Shown here: positions 26,022 through 36,710 of the stretch, piece by piece
Position numbering within the stretch: position 1 is the first letter of the stretch
Layout: every line of letters begins with the position of its first letter
Source of the DNA: Planctomycetota bacterium
GTDB lineage: Bacteria > Planctomycetota > JAJSAM01 > JAJVHW01
Length of the DNA stretch: 64,000 nucleotides
Reading direction: 5' to 3'
Assembly: GCA_021414065.1 (NCBI GenBank)
Contig: JAIOPE010000146.1
Coordinates: 1-64,000 of the forward strand
Made by a program: the position numbers and the translations under genes
Notes under the pieces: model-generated
What the model was told of the DNA's origin: nothing
Databases searched by the model: none
Seen by the model: the letters and a program-made list of their open reading frames with translations, nothing else

Positions 26022-29000
26022 TCACTTCGCACTCGTGAGCGCCTGCAACATCACAGCGTACTGCGCCTTCACCTCGCACATGCCCTTGCCGCCGGTCATC
26101 TGCAGGATGAGCCGGTTCGCCTCGACCGGGCCGATCTCGTTCCTCGCGAATCGGTCCATCACGCCGCGCAGGTCCTGCATGTGTTGCACCGCAGTCGTGT
26201 TGGTCGCGCGCGAGAGCATCGGCACGAGCTTGGTGTCGAAGTCCTTCACCGTGCCGCGGCACTGCTCCTGCAGCGTCGCGAAGAAGCCGAACGCCGGGTG
26301 GTGCTGCGGAAGCGAGTCCACTTTGAACCCGGTGACGGCCGCAGCCTGGCCGGCCCAGGCGGGGTCCACGTTGGCGATGTCCGCGGTCTTCATCCCCTTC
26401 TTCCCGAGCCACGCGAGATCGCGGTACGCCTCGGGGTGGTCACCCGTCGTGAAGCTCACGAACGACTCGCGCCCGGCGCTGCGGCGGGGGTCGTAGCGCA
26501 TGACGTCCTTGAACGCCTTCTCGAGGTTGGTCTGGCTGACCTCGCGGAACTCGTGGAGGCCGATCTTGTAGTTGTTCGGCCACAGGCCGTCGAGCCACGC
26601 GCGGCGCGCGGGGTTCGGAATCTGTTTGCCCAGTTCGTTCAGGATGAAGCGCGGCGGCTCGACGACGCCGAGGTCCACGTCGATGCCCGCCTTGCCCGCA
26701 CTCGCTGAGTTGCTGAAGAGCTTGTACTCCTGCTTCGCGAAGCCGAACTCGGCCTGCCTCGCCTCGAATCGCTCCTTCACCTGCTTCATCGCGAAGAAGT
26801 CGTATGCGTTGTACTGTCGCAGCAGCGTGAGATTGCCGCTCCGGCCCAGCTCATTCATGTGCATCTTCGCGAACCAGTCCGTCTTGATGAGCTTGTAGAC
26901 GTCCCCCGCCTCGCTCTGCAGGCGATCGATGTCCGCGGTCTTTGCGCCCGCCTTCGCCGCGCGCGACACGTCGGCGAGCTTCTCCTGGAACAGCTTCACC
27001 GTGTCCATGCCCTCGGCACGGCGTTTCAAGTACTGCATCTCCTGCGCGAGTTCCTTCAGCGTCTTCTTCGCGGGCGGCGCCGGGAGGTTCAGGAGCCGCC
27101 TGCCCAGCGGCTCGAATCCGTACTTCATCCCCGCCTGGAGCGCCACGGCTTTGCCGAGGACCCAACCCGCGCCGCCGAGTCCCGCACGAACCTCGTCCAC
27201 CGGACCGGCCTTCGGGTCCTTGGCTTGCCGCTCGTACGCATCGAGGACGGACGTCTGATAGGCGTCCATCGCGTCGCTCGCGGCGATCGTGGCCTGGTTG
27301 AACGCCCGCAGCACCTGCTTCGCCGCCTCGCCGGGGCCGCCTTCCTGATACCCGGTGACTCCCTGGATCGCCGCGTAGCCGCAGCGCAGCCAGCCACCGC
27401 CCAGCGACAGCAGCATCAACTCCGTCTGAGCCACCGACTTCACGTTCTGCGCGCGCTCGAGGCGTTCCTCGGCGTCGATCAGCGTGAGTTGCGCCCCGGC
27501 CTGCTCCTGCTCGAGCGAGCCCATCACACGGTTGCCGAGGGTCGCGATCACCTTCTTGAACCTCGACGGGTCCCCGGTCGCGAGGCCGTCGGTCTTCACC
27601 TGACCGTCGAAGAACTTCCGCAGCGTGTCCTGCTCTTCCGGTGGCGCCAGCGCGATCAGACGCGGGCCGCGCTCGATCAGGCGGTGGATGGTGTCCCACC
27701 GGTCGGCCATCGCGCGACTCTCGGTCGCCATGACCGACAGGTTGAACTCGTCTGCCGCGGTGCGCGTGCGGGTGAAGTTGCCGGTCTGGAGCGTGGTGAT
27801 GGAGTCCTGCGCGCGCTGAATCCAGTCCTGCGCCCACATGATCCGCCGGTCGAGCCCCTCCCGGTCCTCTGGCCGCGCAGTCGCGCGTTGCTGCGCGAGC
27901 GAGGCGAGATCCGACTGCTGGACCGCCATCTCCGCCTTGTAGAACTCGATCTGGTCGAGCTTCGCCTGCGCCGCCTGCTCCTCGGGCGTGAGAGTGCGCC
28001 CCGCGTCGGCGGGCTGGGCGGCGGACGGTCGAGCCGGCCGCGGCGCACTCGTTGCCGCGGCCCCGCCCGCGAGGACCACCTTCGTGCTGGGCTCCCAGTC
28101 CCAGACGTACAGGTACGTCGGCTCTTCGCCGAACTCGCACGTCTTGATGCCACTCGCCCCTTCGTCGTCGAGCGGACGCTTCGTGTTGTCGGAGCACAGC
28201 AGGTCGTACCCGATGGTGATTCGGGCAAAGGCTCGGTCCGGCCCGGGCGCCGGCGTGAATCGCAGCGCGCGGGCGTCATTGCTCGGCCCCGTCTTCTTGT
28301 GTATCCAAGCGCGGGCCTGCGCCCCACCCCGGTCGCCCGCGTCCGCCGTCGGCATCTCGAACGAGGCTCCGGTACGACCTGCGAAGACAAGGTCGCGATA
28401 GCCGTAGTCCGAAGGCAGCGGCGACTTGGAGCGCTTCTGCGCCTCCGCCAGATAGGCCGCTGTGGGCGGCGACTGGCTCACCACCGCAGACAACGAGACC
28501 GAAACTGAGCCGCCCGAGGGGATCACCGCCGGCGGCGACGACCACGTGTGTGTGCTCGAAACCCAGTGGTGTTCTTTGGTCCCGACTCCCGACTCGCTCC
28601 GCAGCGTGGCGCTGGTCGGTGAGTTGCCGCCCGCGACGAGGCGCCACGCTCCGTTCGTGTCGGACTCCCACCGGCCCGGGGCACCGACCCGCTCCCCGAA
28701 CTTCCGCGTGAAGCGCCTCTCGTCGTCTGCGGAGACCTCGTCCGCGAGCACCAGGCGAAGGCCGTCCATGATCCTCTGCTGCTCCGGCAGGCAGATGCTC
28801 TTCTGCTTGTCCCATCGCCTCTGCAGGGTCTTCGCGGCGAAGACCCGCGCATCCGCCGACGGCACCTGCTCGGGCAGACCCATCCCGTCGCTGAAGTTCA
28901 GCCGGGCGGAGACGAACACCCAGACGTTCTCGTCGGCTCGGCCAACGTCCACGGCGTACCACTCATAGCGATCCCGGCCCTCGCGACGACTCCATTCGTT

Positions 29001-30011
29001 TCCGCTCGGGTACGCGTACTCCGCCACGAAGTGGATGGCGTCAAATCCGGAGAACCGCGTCTTCTCGATGACGGACGAGCCCGGGACGAACGACTCGGGC
29101 GCGTTCTGCAGTTCGAGCTTGGAGCTCCGGCCGTCGGCGTGGCGGTAGAACGCATCGGTCCGGAGCCGGCCCATGTCGATGTAGGGCTCGTTCACGACCC
29201 GGCACTTGACCTCAGTCCAGACATGCCCCGTGTCGCCGGCCCGGAACTCGAGCGACGGCATCACGTAATCGACCTCGCCGCCCGGCGGGTCCAGGAAGAC
29301 GCTGCGGTCCTCTTCCCGCGTGGGGTGGAGATACCGGCCGTACACGTGGGCCTCTTCGTTCCACGGCAGCGGCGGCTCGTCCCACTCGACGCGTACGTAG
29401 CGTCCCGTCGGCGCGAGGACGGCGGCGAGGGCGTCCTCGTGCGCCTTGCGGCGGCGGCGCGCCGACTCCTCGGCGTCGGGCGGGTCGCCCAGAGCGACGA
29501 TCTGCTCGACGACCTTCGTGAGCGCGCTGTTCAGCGTCTCCATCTCGCGCCGCGCGAGTTCGGCCTCGTCCATCGCCCGTGCGAGGTCCTCGGCGCTGCC
29601 GACGGCGACCGCCGTGGCCGCCGCGTGCTGCGCCTCGTCGAACGCAGACGCCACCGCGGAGATCGCGTCGCGGACTTGCAGGAACTGGCCGAGCAGCGGA
29701 TTCAACTTGTTGAAGTAGTCGATCACCTTCGGCGTGCAGAACTGGAAGAGCGGGCGCCACTTCGCCTGGAACTTCTTCTCGTCGTCGGGAGTCAACTCGC
29801 CGTAGACGAGTCGCATCGACTCCATCGCGAACGACACTGCGCCCGCGAACTGCGCCGGCGTGACGCGGTTGACGTCGAGGAAGGGCGGGATCTCCGCGGG
29901 CGGCGCGGCGGGGCGTTCGTCGGCACGAAGCTCGGCAGGTGGTCCCCCGCAGAGCGCAACGCAGACCAGCACCGCGGACGCGACGCCCCGCACGGCGCCG
30001 TGCAACGTCAC
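26022..30011 (-). CDS. very large secreted hypothetical protein; C-terminal domain shared with 39722-43615
   Basis: ORF runs to 30086; GTG at 30011 precedes a signal-like AVRGVASAVLVCVALCGG (start uncertain); C-terminal NSASAGKAGIDVDLGV...HPEAY...C-x3-V-x7-V...RATN. Confidence 0.78.
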   Translation of the reverse strand: MTLHGAVRGVASAVLVCVALCGGPPAELRADERPAAPPAEIPPFLDVNRVTPAQFAGAVSFAMESMRLVYGELTPDDEKKFQAKWRPLFQFCTPKVIDYFNKLNPLLGQFLQVRDAISAVASAFDEAQHAAATAVAVGSAEDLARAMDEAELARREMETLNSALTKVVEQIVALGDPPDAEESARRRRKAHEDALAAVLAPTGRYVRVEWDEPPLPWNEEAHVYGRYLHPTREEDRSVFLDPPGGEVDYVMPSLEFRAGDTGHVWTEVKCRVVNEPYIDMGRLRTDAFYRHADGRSSKLELQNAPESFVPGSSVIEKTRFSGFDAIHFVAEYAYPSGNEWSRREGRDRYEWYAVDVGRADENVWVFVSARLNFSDGMGLPEQVPSADARVFAAKTLQRRWDKQKSICLPEQQRIMDGLRLVLADEVSADDERRFTRKFGERVGAPGRWESDTNGAWRLVAGGNSPTSATLRSESGVGTKEHHWVSSTHTWSSPPAVIPSGGSVSVSLSAVVSQSPPTAAYLAEAQKRSKSPLPSDYGYRDLVFAGRTGASFEMPTADAGDRGGAQARAWIHKKTGPSNDARALRFTPAPGPDRAFARITIGYDLLCSDNTKRPLDDEGASGIKTCEFGEEPTYLYVWDWEPSTKVVLAGGAAATSAPRPARPSAAQPADAGRTLTPEEQAAQAKLDQIEFYKAEMAVQQSDLASLAQQRATARPEDREGLDRRIMWAQDWIQRAQDSITTLQTGNFTRTRTAADEFNLSVMATESRAMADRWDTIHRLIERGPRLIALAPPEEQDTLRKFFDGQVKTDGLATGDPSRFKKVIATLGNRVMGSLEQEQAGAQLTLIDAEERLERAQNVKSVAQTELMLLSLGGGWLRCGYAAIQGVTGYQEGGPGEAAKQVLRAFNQATIAASDAMDAYQTSVLDAYERQAKDPKAGPVDEVRAGLGGAGWVLGKAVALQAGMKYGFEPLGRRLLNLPAPPAKKTLKELAQEMQYLKRRAEGMDTVKLFQEKLADVSRAAKAGAKTADIDRLQSEAGDVYKLIKTDWFAKMHMNELGRSGNLTLLRQYNAYDFFAMKQVKERFEARQAEFGFAKQEYKLFSNSASAGKAGIDVDLGVVEPPRFILNELGKQIPNPARRAWLDGLWPNNYKIGLHEFREVSQTNLEKAFKDVMRYDPRRSAGRESFVSFTTGDHPEAYRDLAWLGKKGMKTADIANVDPAWAGQAAAVTGFKVDSLPQHHPAFGFFATLQEQCRGTVKDFDTKLVPMLSRATNTTAVQHMQDLRGVMDRFARNEIGPVEANRLILQMTGGKGMCEVKAQYAVMLQALTSAK

Positions 30012-30269
30012 CTGCCCGCTCTGCTGGCCGCCACGCGCGCGTCGCAACCGTCGTTGAACATCGGCACGTTCGACATCTCTCCCCACGTTCGACGGCGGCG
30101 AGGTGTCGGTCTATGACGTGGATCATCGAGAAGCGCCACACTGTCCGGTCGTGCGGCGATGCGAAGCGTCCCACGCAGTTGCACCAGCGTGACCGCAATC
30201 GCTCTCGCATGGAGTGTCCGCGGTGCCCGGGGTGCCCGAACTCCGCACGGCGACTCGGATCGGAGACGG

Positions 30270-32912
30270 CTACCGACTCCAGGTCCTAGACGCCGCTGTC
30301 GGGCGGCGCATCTCCACGGTCGTCGAGAACTCGGCGCTGGATTCTCCGGTGGCGACTCGAAGCTCAACCCGCATCGGTGATTTCACGGAGCCGTCGTCGG
30401 GAAGCGCACCCGGGACCAGACCTTCGCAGACGATCGAGAACGTGCGAGTCCGGCCGGTGTAGACGAACCGAGCCGACGCGCCGGCGCCGAGATCGGCGTC
30501 GTACTTCACGACGCTCGCCGCGCCCGATCCGCGAACGCTGCGCGATGTCGCGGGAAGCGAGAACGAGGCACCGCCAACCGTGACGGCGAGGTCCCCGGTC
30601 GGGACGAACGCCGCGTCGCGTACGGCGTCGAGTGCGCCTGCCACGCGAACCGACTGGCGGCCACCGGTCTTGATCCGCACGCGCGCGTCCTGAGCGATGA
30701 ACGCGCCATTGACGAGACCGTCGCGCGTGTAGCGATAGCTGCCGCGGGTGGTGCTGTCGGCGACGGTCTTCCAGTCGAACGGAATGGTCGCGATTCCGTC
30801 CGCAGTGCCGACCGTAGTGCCGATCGAGGTTCCCTCGACGCTGACGCGCACGTCGCGGTTGATCGTCCCGGATCCGTATGTCGGGTCGAGTCCCGCAACG
30901 GCTCGCAGGTCCACGCGGGCGACGCTCGCCTTGAACCGCCGCGTCGCGGCATCGAGTCGTACGGACCAAACCGGCACGGTCCCCGCGGCCGAAGCCGCGC
31001 GACCGCGGGCGTCGAGCGTCGTGCGAACGAACTCGGTGCCCCCCAGCGAGAGCGAGAACGTCGCGCCATCGGTCGCCCGGCCGGCCTGCACATTCAAGGC
31101 GCCGCTCAGCGTGAACGAGTCGGCATCGACGCCGTCCGCGTGCTTCCTCCAGTCGATCGCGAAGGCCGCGGCGTCGGCGAACAGATCGCCGTCGTCGGTC
31201 GTCTCCGGCTGCGCGACGGAGGTGCTCTTCACAGCGAAGAGCGTGACCGCCGCGATCGGCGACAGCGCGACGCCGCCCGCCGCCGCCGGATCCGCTACGC
31301 GCCACTGGAACCACATCGACTCACCGTCGCGGGAGCGGTCGTCGGGAAGCGGGAACGGCATCGTCGCGTACCCTCCACTCGCGATCGTGACCGGCCCGAC
31401 GAGCGTCTGCGGCGCCAACTGATCGCCGACCGGAGCACTCGCCGACGCCGCGAGGTACGCGGTGGCTCCGGCGAGCGCGTCACCGATGCCGAGGCGGAAC
31501 TCGCTGTTCCCCAGGTACGGCGGCGTCACTGCGACCATCTTCGGTGCGGCCGACGACGTGCCGACGCGACCGCTGCCCGCGACGGTCGGCCCGTGGGTCT
31601 TCGTCTCCGAATACGGACTCGGGTAGTCGAATGGGAACTGCTCGGCCGCCGTGCGCGGGTCGGTGAGGCCCGTCTGGAGGAACGCATCGATGTCGCCCGC
31701 GACCTGGGGCGGCAGGTTGATGCGGGCCATGATCGGGTCGATGTTGTCGGTGAACTGCACCGTGCCCGGCGCGCGCGCGTAGAACCGCAGCACGTCCGGG
31801 ATGGCGGTGAGTGCCCCGTTGTGCATGAATGACTTGCGCAACGCGACCGTGCGCAACGACGGCGTCTTGAAGGACCCACGGTCGGCGTTGCTCCCGGAGA
31901 TCGCCGCGCGGCCGGTGTCCTCCGCGGGCGGACGCAGGCCGATCGTGTGGAACTTCCGGTCCGTGAACTCCGGCGCCTTGTGGCAGTCGTTGCAGTGAAC
32001 TGTCTGGAAGGCGTTCCACCCGCGCTGCTGCGCCGCGTTGAGCGCAGTCGTGTCGCCGTCGATGAAGCGGTCCCACGGCGTCTGGTCCGGCACGAGGGTG
32101 CGCTCGTATGTCGCGATGGCGAATGCAATCCGCTCCGCGGTGATCGCGCCGTCGCCGTACGCAGCGGCGAAGAGATCGGGATATCGAGTCGCATCCGTGA
32201 GCACGGCGGCGACGTCCGGCGGGATGTCGCTCGACAGAGCGAGCGGTGCCGCGCCCTGCAGACGCGCGGCCACCTCCGCCCAGGTGCGCCCGAGTCTGCC
32301 CATCTCGGTGGAGTTGAGAACGGGCCCCACGGCCTGGCTCTCGAGCGCACCGCCGGTCGCGACGCTCACGGCGTTGGTCTGCGGGTTGACGAACTGCGGC
32401 GTCGCGCGACCGTCCCAGAAGAGCGAGTCGGCGAGGGCGCCGGAGAGGAACGACGGTGCGGTGCGCCCGGTCACCTGGGCGTCGAGCCCGAAGGATGCGT
32501 GCGGGAGGTAGTTGCCGGCGGCGTCGCGCTGCACGACGCCCGGGGATCCGAAGACGTCGTCGGCGGTGTTGAACCGGCCGTCGGCGCCCGGGTGCCGCGC
32601 GCGGCGTTCGTCGGCTCCGCCGATGTCGGGCAGGTGACAGGTTCCGCACGACATCGTGTCGTCGGCGGACAACTGCTCGTCCCAGAACAGGATCTTCCCG
32701 AGCACCCGCTTCGCTTCCGACACCGGGTTCTCGACCGGCGCAGGAACTGCCGGCAACGGCGACGCCCAAGCGGCGACGATCGCGGCGCCGACGACCGCAC
32801 CGACGCCGAGTCCCGCAAGCGCCTTCGAACGAAGCGTCCGTCGGCCGCTGATCGCAGCCGTCGGGGACTGGGTCGGATAGGTCGTCAACTGCGCGTCGTA
32901 GCGGGTCGGCAT
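30270..32912 (-). CDS. diheme cytochrome c peroxidase / MauG family protein with long C-terminal beta extension
   Basis: MSCGTCHLPDIGG and VHCNDCHKAPEF heme sites; LFWDGRA, SFMHNGALTAIPDVLRFY; about 400 aa beta-rich C-terminus. Confidence 0.9.
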   Translation of the reverse strand: MPTRYDAQLTTYPTQSPTAAISGRRTLRSKALAGLGVGAVVGAAIVAAWASPLPAVPAPVENPVSEAKRVLGKILFWDEQLSADDTMSCGTCHLPDIGGADERRARHPGADGRFNTADDVFGSPGVVQRDAAGNYLPHASFGLDAQVTGRTAPSFLSGALADSLFWDGRATPQFVNPQTNAVSVATGGALESQAVGPVLNSTEMGRLGRTWAEVAARLQGAAPLALSSDIPPDVAAVLTDATRYPDLFAAAYGDGAITAERIAFAIATYERTLVPDQTPWDRFIDGDTTALNAAQQRGWNAFQTVHCNDCHKAPEFTDRKFHTIGLRPPAEDTGRAAISGSNADRGSFKTPSLRTVALRKSFMHNGALTAIPDVLRFYARAPGTVQFTDNIDPIMARINLPPQVAGDIDAFLQTGLTDPRTAAEQFPFDYPSPYSETKTHGPTVAGSGRVGTSSAAPKMVAVTPPYLGNSEFRLGIGDALAGATAYLAASASAPVGDQLAPQTLVGPVTIASGGYATMPFPLPDDRSRDGESMWFQWRVADPAAAGGVALSPIAAVTLFAVKSTSVAQPETTDDGDLFADAAAFAIDWRKHADGVDADSFTLSGALNVQAGRATDGATFSLSLGGTEFVRTTLDARGRAASAAGTVPVWSVRLDAATRRFKASVARVDLRAVAGLDPTYGSGTINRDVRVSVEGTSIGTTVGTADGIATIPFDWKTVADSTTRGSYRYTRDGLVNGAFIAQDARVRIKTGGRQSVRVAGALDAVRDAAFVPTGDLAVTVGGASFSLPATSRSVRGSGAASVVKYDADLGAGASARFVYTGRTRTFSIVCEGLVPGALPDDGSVKSPMRVELRVATGESSAEFSTTVEMRRPTAASRTWSR

Positions 32913-33096
32913 GGTTCTCTCCTCGTCGCGCGGCGGGCCACTGGTGGCCAGTCGGCAAGACACAACGTGCCGCAGGCATGTTGCGAAGACCTGAAGCGGC
33001 CGGAGACCGCGGTCGCGAACGGCGGTGGCAATCACCGTGGAACTCAGACTCTGCAGATCGTGATGCAGACGAGGTACCCTGCGGTGGGAGGTCCGC

Positions 33097-35121
33097 ATGC
33101 TCCGTGGATTCGTCGCCGCGTTCGTCATGCTCGCGGTTCTCGTCGCGTTCACCGGAAGCCGGGCGCGCGGCGGCGAGTCTCCGCTCGATGACGCCGACCG
33201 CCGCGCGTTCACCTGGTTCGACGGGTTGAGCATTCCGTCGTGCGCGGGGAAAAAGTACGTACGCGTCACGTGGGTGCGCAAGTCGCCGCGGCCGGACGCA
33301 CCCCCGGCGGAGAGGCTGTGGGAGACCGACGGGTTCCTCCTCGCAGAGAACGCGAAGCACCGGACGATCCTCGACGCCGACCAGATCGCCCGAAAGGTGA
33401 CGCTCACGGACCCCGACTGGACGACGTCGATCACCCCGCTAGACCTCGCCGCTACGGCCGAAGCCGCCGCCGCGCGACTCCGCGCGATGAAGGACGACCC
33501 GGGCGCGATCGAGCCGATCGAAGCCATCTTCCACGGTGTGCGGCGCCTCCTCGGCGACGAAGCCCAGTCGCTCGCGCTCGCGAAGCACTGCGCCGAGAAC
33601 AAGCTCGACGCGCAGGCGCACGCCCTGCTGGAAGCCGCGCGCTCCGTCGCGCCGACCACACCCGGGAAGCCCGTCGCACCGCTCGAGGCGGCGGCCGCCG
33701 CGCAGCTCGTCGTGCCGCTGATGCGTCGCATGGTCGTGGACATCGGCGACGTGGAGATGCCGCGGGCGCGGCTCGTCGAGCGTCTGCGGGCGTGGCGCAA
33801 GTGCTTCGCCGACAGCCCGCATGTCGCCCGCGCCGACGAGGCGATCCGCATCCTCGAGCCGATGGCGAAGGAAGACGCGCAGCACCGCGCCGTCGCGGAC
33901 GCCGCGCTCGCGAAGCTGGCGCCCGCGGCGCAAGCGAAGGAACTCGTGTTCCGCCTTCGGGACCAGACCGGCGACATCGTTGATCTTCGGCGCGGGGCCG
34001 CCTACCTCGACCTGGATCGAGGAGACAGTCCGGTCGAGCGACTCGCAGCGCTCAAGTTCGATGCAGTCCCGGCACTGATCGACGCGCTCACCGACGCGCG
34101 GTTCTCGCGCGCGGTGCTTTTTCGGCTCGACGAGACCCTCGACCGGCAGTTCGTCGCGCGCATCGGCGACGTTGCGCACGTCGCGCTCGAGCGCATCACG
34201 CAGCAGAAGTTCCGCGACGTCACGCTGACGCTGCCGTCGATGTTCCAGGACGGCTCTGCGGCCGCGACGCACGCGAAGTGGGTGGCCTGGTGGAAGGAGA
34301 CGTCGGCGTTCCCGGCGGCACTCGCTACGATCGCAGCCGAGCCGGACGCCGCGCGGCGTGCCGCGCTGGCCCGGGCGCTCCCGGATCGCGGCACGGGGCG
34401 TCTCGGCGGGGCATCCGACGCGACCTGGGGAACCAAGAGCTTCACGGCCGCCGTGCCGAACCTGGCGCCGGAAGCCGCGAAATCGCTGCTCTGCGTGGTG
34501 ATCGCCGAGTCGCCGCATCCCCGCACGAAGGCGCTCTCGGCGTGGGCTCTTCTCGACTTCGGCGACGAGAGCTCGGTCGGATCGATGATCACCGCGTGGC
34601 GGGCGATGGACGACGCCGCGCGCGGGAACCCGGAGCAGGGAGGCGCCGTGATCTCGTTTCTCGCCGCGTGCGGTCGCGCTGAAGCGGTCGCCGCACTCGC
34701 CGACGGCCTCGACGCGCGTTCGCCTTCTGTCCGTGAACTCGTGGTGCTCGCTCTCGCTGACCGCGGGTTCGGCGCCGTGCGCGGATTCGCGGCCGATCGG
34801 CCCGACGGCATCTCTGAGCGGTGGTCCCTGACGGATGCGGTTGCGGATGCCGTCGAGGACATCGTCGCGGCGCGCCTGACCGATCTCGACGAGGACCCGC
34901 TCGGCCGTATCCCACGCCAGTTCCCGATCTGCGACAGCATCCCCTCTTTCGACTGCGGTCGGCGCATCGCCGACGCCGCGACCCGGGTGCTCGCGCGGCG
35001 TTGGCCGACCCGATACGTGCTACGCGACGAGCCCGTGCGCTCCGACACCGAGTGGGAGTCGCTGCGCGTCGGATTCATCGATGCGTGGGCCGCAGCGAAG
35101 GCCGCGCGCAAGCCGCGGTGA
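33097..35121 (+). CDS. secreted protein with alpha-helical (HEAT-like) repeats
   Basis: Signal peptide MLRGFVAAFVMLAVLVAFTGSRARG; Ala-rich helical repeats toward the C-terminus. Confidence 0.7.
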   Translation: MLRGFVAAFVMLAVLVAFTGSRARGGESPLDDADRRAFTWFDGLSIPSCAGKKYVRVTWVRKSPRPDAPPAERLWETDGFLLAENAKHRTILDADQIARKVTLTDPDWTTSITPLDLAATAEAAAARLRAMKDDPGAIEPIEAIFHGVRRLLGDEAQSLALAKHCAENKLDAQAHALLEAARSVAPTTPGKPVAPLEAAAAAQLVVPLMRRMVVDIGDVEMPRARLVERLRAWRKCFADSPHVARADEAIRILEPMAKEDAQHRAVADAALAKLAPAAQAKELVFRLRDQTGDIVDLRRGAAYLDLDRGDSPVERLAALKFDAVPALIDALTDARFSRAVLFRLDETLDRQFVARIGDVAHVALERITQQKFRDVTLTLPSMFQDGSAAATHAKWVAWWKETSAFPAALATIAAEPDAARRAALARALPDRGTGRLGGASDATWGTKSFTAAVPNLAPEAAKSLLCVVIAESPHPRTKALSAWALLDFGDESSVGSMITAWRAMDDAARGNPEQGGAVISFLAACGRAEAVAALADGLDARSPSVRELVVLALADRGFGAVRGFAADRPDGISERWSLTDAVADAVEDIVAARLTDLDEDPLGRIPRQFPICDSIPSFDCGRRIADAATRVLARRWPTRYVLRDEPVRSDTEWESLRVGFIDAWAAAKAARKPR

Positions 35122-35179
35122 TCGGACCGTGTCGATGAACTGGGACGCATCGGATCCCACCAGCAGTAGCATCTCGCGC

Positions 35180-36616
35180 ATGAGTACACGTCACGTCGGT
35201 CGGGTCGGTCTGCTCGTCATCGCTTCGTTTTTCGCGGTGTCCCTCGACGGTGCCTCGTCGGGCGCCTCGGCGCAGGAGAATCCCCCGCTCCCGCCCGGCC
35301 TGCCGCCCGGTTTCCCCCCGATCCCCGGCGGGAAGCCCGGCGCCGAAACGAAGTCCGATCGTCCGGAGCCGAAGGACGTGACCGTCACCACGGCGGACGG
35401 GATGCATCTCGCAGCGACGTTCTGGGCCGCGAAGGAAACGAGCGGTGCGGGCGTCGTGCTCGTGCACATGTTCGGCAGCGATCGCAAGGCGTGGGGCCCC
35501 GTCGTGAAGCACTTCGGCGCGCGCGGGATCTCGGTGCTCGCAATCGACCTGCGCGGCCACGGCGGAAGCGCGAAACAAGGGAAGGTGGACCTCGCCCCGC
35601 GCGTGCAGAAGCGCGACGTGAAGCTCTTCGCCGAGATGCACAAGGACGCGTTCGCCGCGGTGCAGTGGCTTGCGAAGGACGGCAAGTGCGACCCGAAGCG
35701 GATCGCGCTCGTCGGCGCGAGCGTCGGGTGCTCCATCGCGATCGACACGGCGCGGCAGCATCCGGCGGACGTCGCCGCGGTGCTCTGCATGTCCCCCGGC
35801 GCGAACTACCTGGGCCTCGATTCCCTCACGCACCTGAAGACGTTCCCCGCAACGGTGCCGCTGACGCTGCTCGTCCACCGGTCCGAGATCGAGGCCGGTG
35901 CTCAGAAACTCGCAGACGCCCGGCCCGGCACGCGTCTCGTCATCTACGACGACGCGGCGCCGAGCGACGCGGCGACGGACAAGACGTGGGCCCACGGCAC
36001 GAAGATGTTGGGCCGCCTTCCGATCGTCGAGCAGACGATCGCGAGCTTCGTCGCCGCAAAGACGGGGTCGAAGACCGAAGACGTCGTGCTCGACGGCATC
36101 GTCGAGCAGGGCGAAGGCGCCGAGCCGTGGGACCAGGCGGTGGACGTCGCGAAGCCCGGAAGCGAGGGCGCCGTGCGCGCGTTCCGCGTCGGACGCCGCG
36201 TTCTCTTCGGCGGCACCGCCCCGGCCGACTTCGGCGGACTCAGGTTCGAGGTCCAGTCGGGTTCGGTGCAGGCCGACAGCAGCGCGCCGTTCCCGATGTC
36301 GGGCCCGCCGCAGGTGGTCGGCGTGGACCTGAAGCTCGGCCGATGGGCGTGGACTTGGGGCGGCATGGGCTCGGTGCCGGACTTTCTCGGCCCCGCCAAC
36401 GCGCCGCTGTTCGGGAAGACGCAGCCCCTCCTGCGCGTCGTGAACGCCGGCGACACACTCACGTTCGAAGGCGAGTGGTTCGTGCCTGCGTTGGGCGACG
36501 AGGCGACGAACCAGGTGCGCCTGGTCGTTATCTTCGACCGCGAACTCCACGGCGGCCCGAACAACGGCGCAATGGACGCGAACCCGCAGTACTCGGTGGA
36601 ACTCCCGTCGAGGTGA
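35180..36616 (+). CDS. secreted alpha/beta hydrolase
   Basis: GAGVVLVHMFGSDRKAW, IDLRGHGGS, IALVGASVGCSIA nucleophile elbow; signal peptide. Confidence 0.83.
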   Translation: MSTRHVGRVGLLVIASFFAVSLDGASSGASAQENPPLPPGLPPGFPPIPGGKPGAETKSDRPEPKDVTVTTADGMHLAATFWAAKETSGAGVVLVHMFGSDRKAWGPVVKHFGARGISVLAIDLRGHGGSAKQGKVDLAPRVQKRDVKLFAEMHKDAFAAVQWLAKDGKCDPKRIALVGASVGCSIAIDTARQHPADVAAVLCMSPGANYLGLDSLTHLKTFPATVPLTLLVHRSEIEAGAQKLADARPGTRLVIYDDAAPSDAATDKTWAHGTKMLGRLPIVEQTIASFVAAKTGSKTEDVVLDGIVEQGEGAEPWDQAVDVAKPGSEGAVRAFRVGRRVLFGGTAPADFGGLRFEVQSGSVQADSSAPFPMSGPPQVVGVDLKLGRWAWTWGGMGSVPDFLGPANAPLFGKTQPLLRVVNAGDTLTFEGEWFVPALGDEATNQVRLVVIFDRELHGGPNNGAMDANPQYSVELPSR

Positions 36617-36710
36617 GTTGCGGGGCAGTGGCGGCACTCCGGGCGCCCCGAGAACTCTGCGCGGACCGGGCCACTCGCCGCACGGAGTAGTATGCGCTCC
36701 GGAGGCCGCC

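Noticed and set aside
28230-28255. CTCGGTCCGGCCCGGGC resembling the dispersed repeat core
   Set aside because: Only a short GC-rich match inside a coding region, without the CTACCTCGTCGGGA half.
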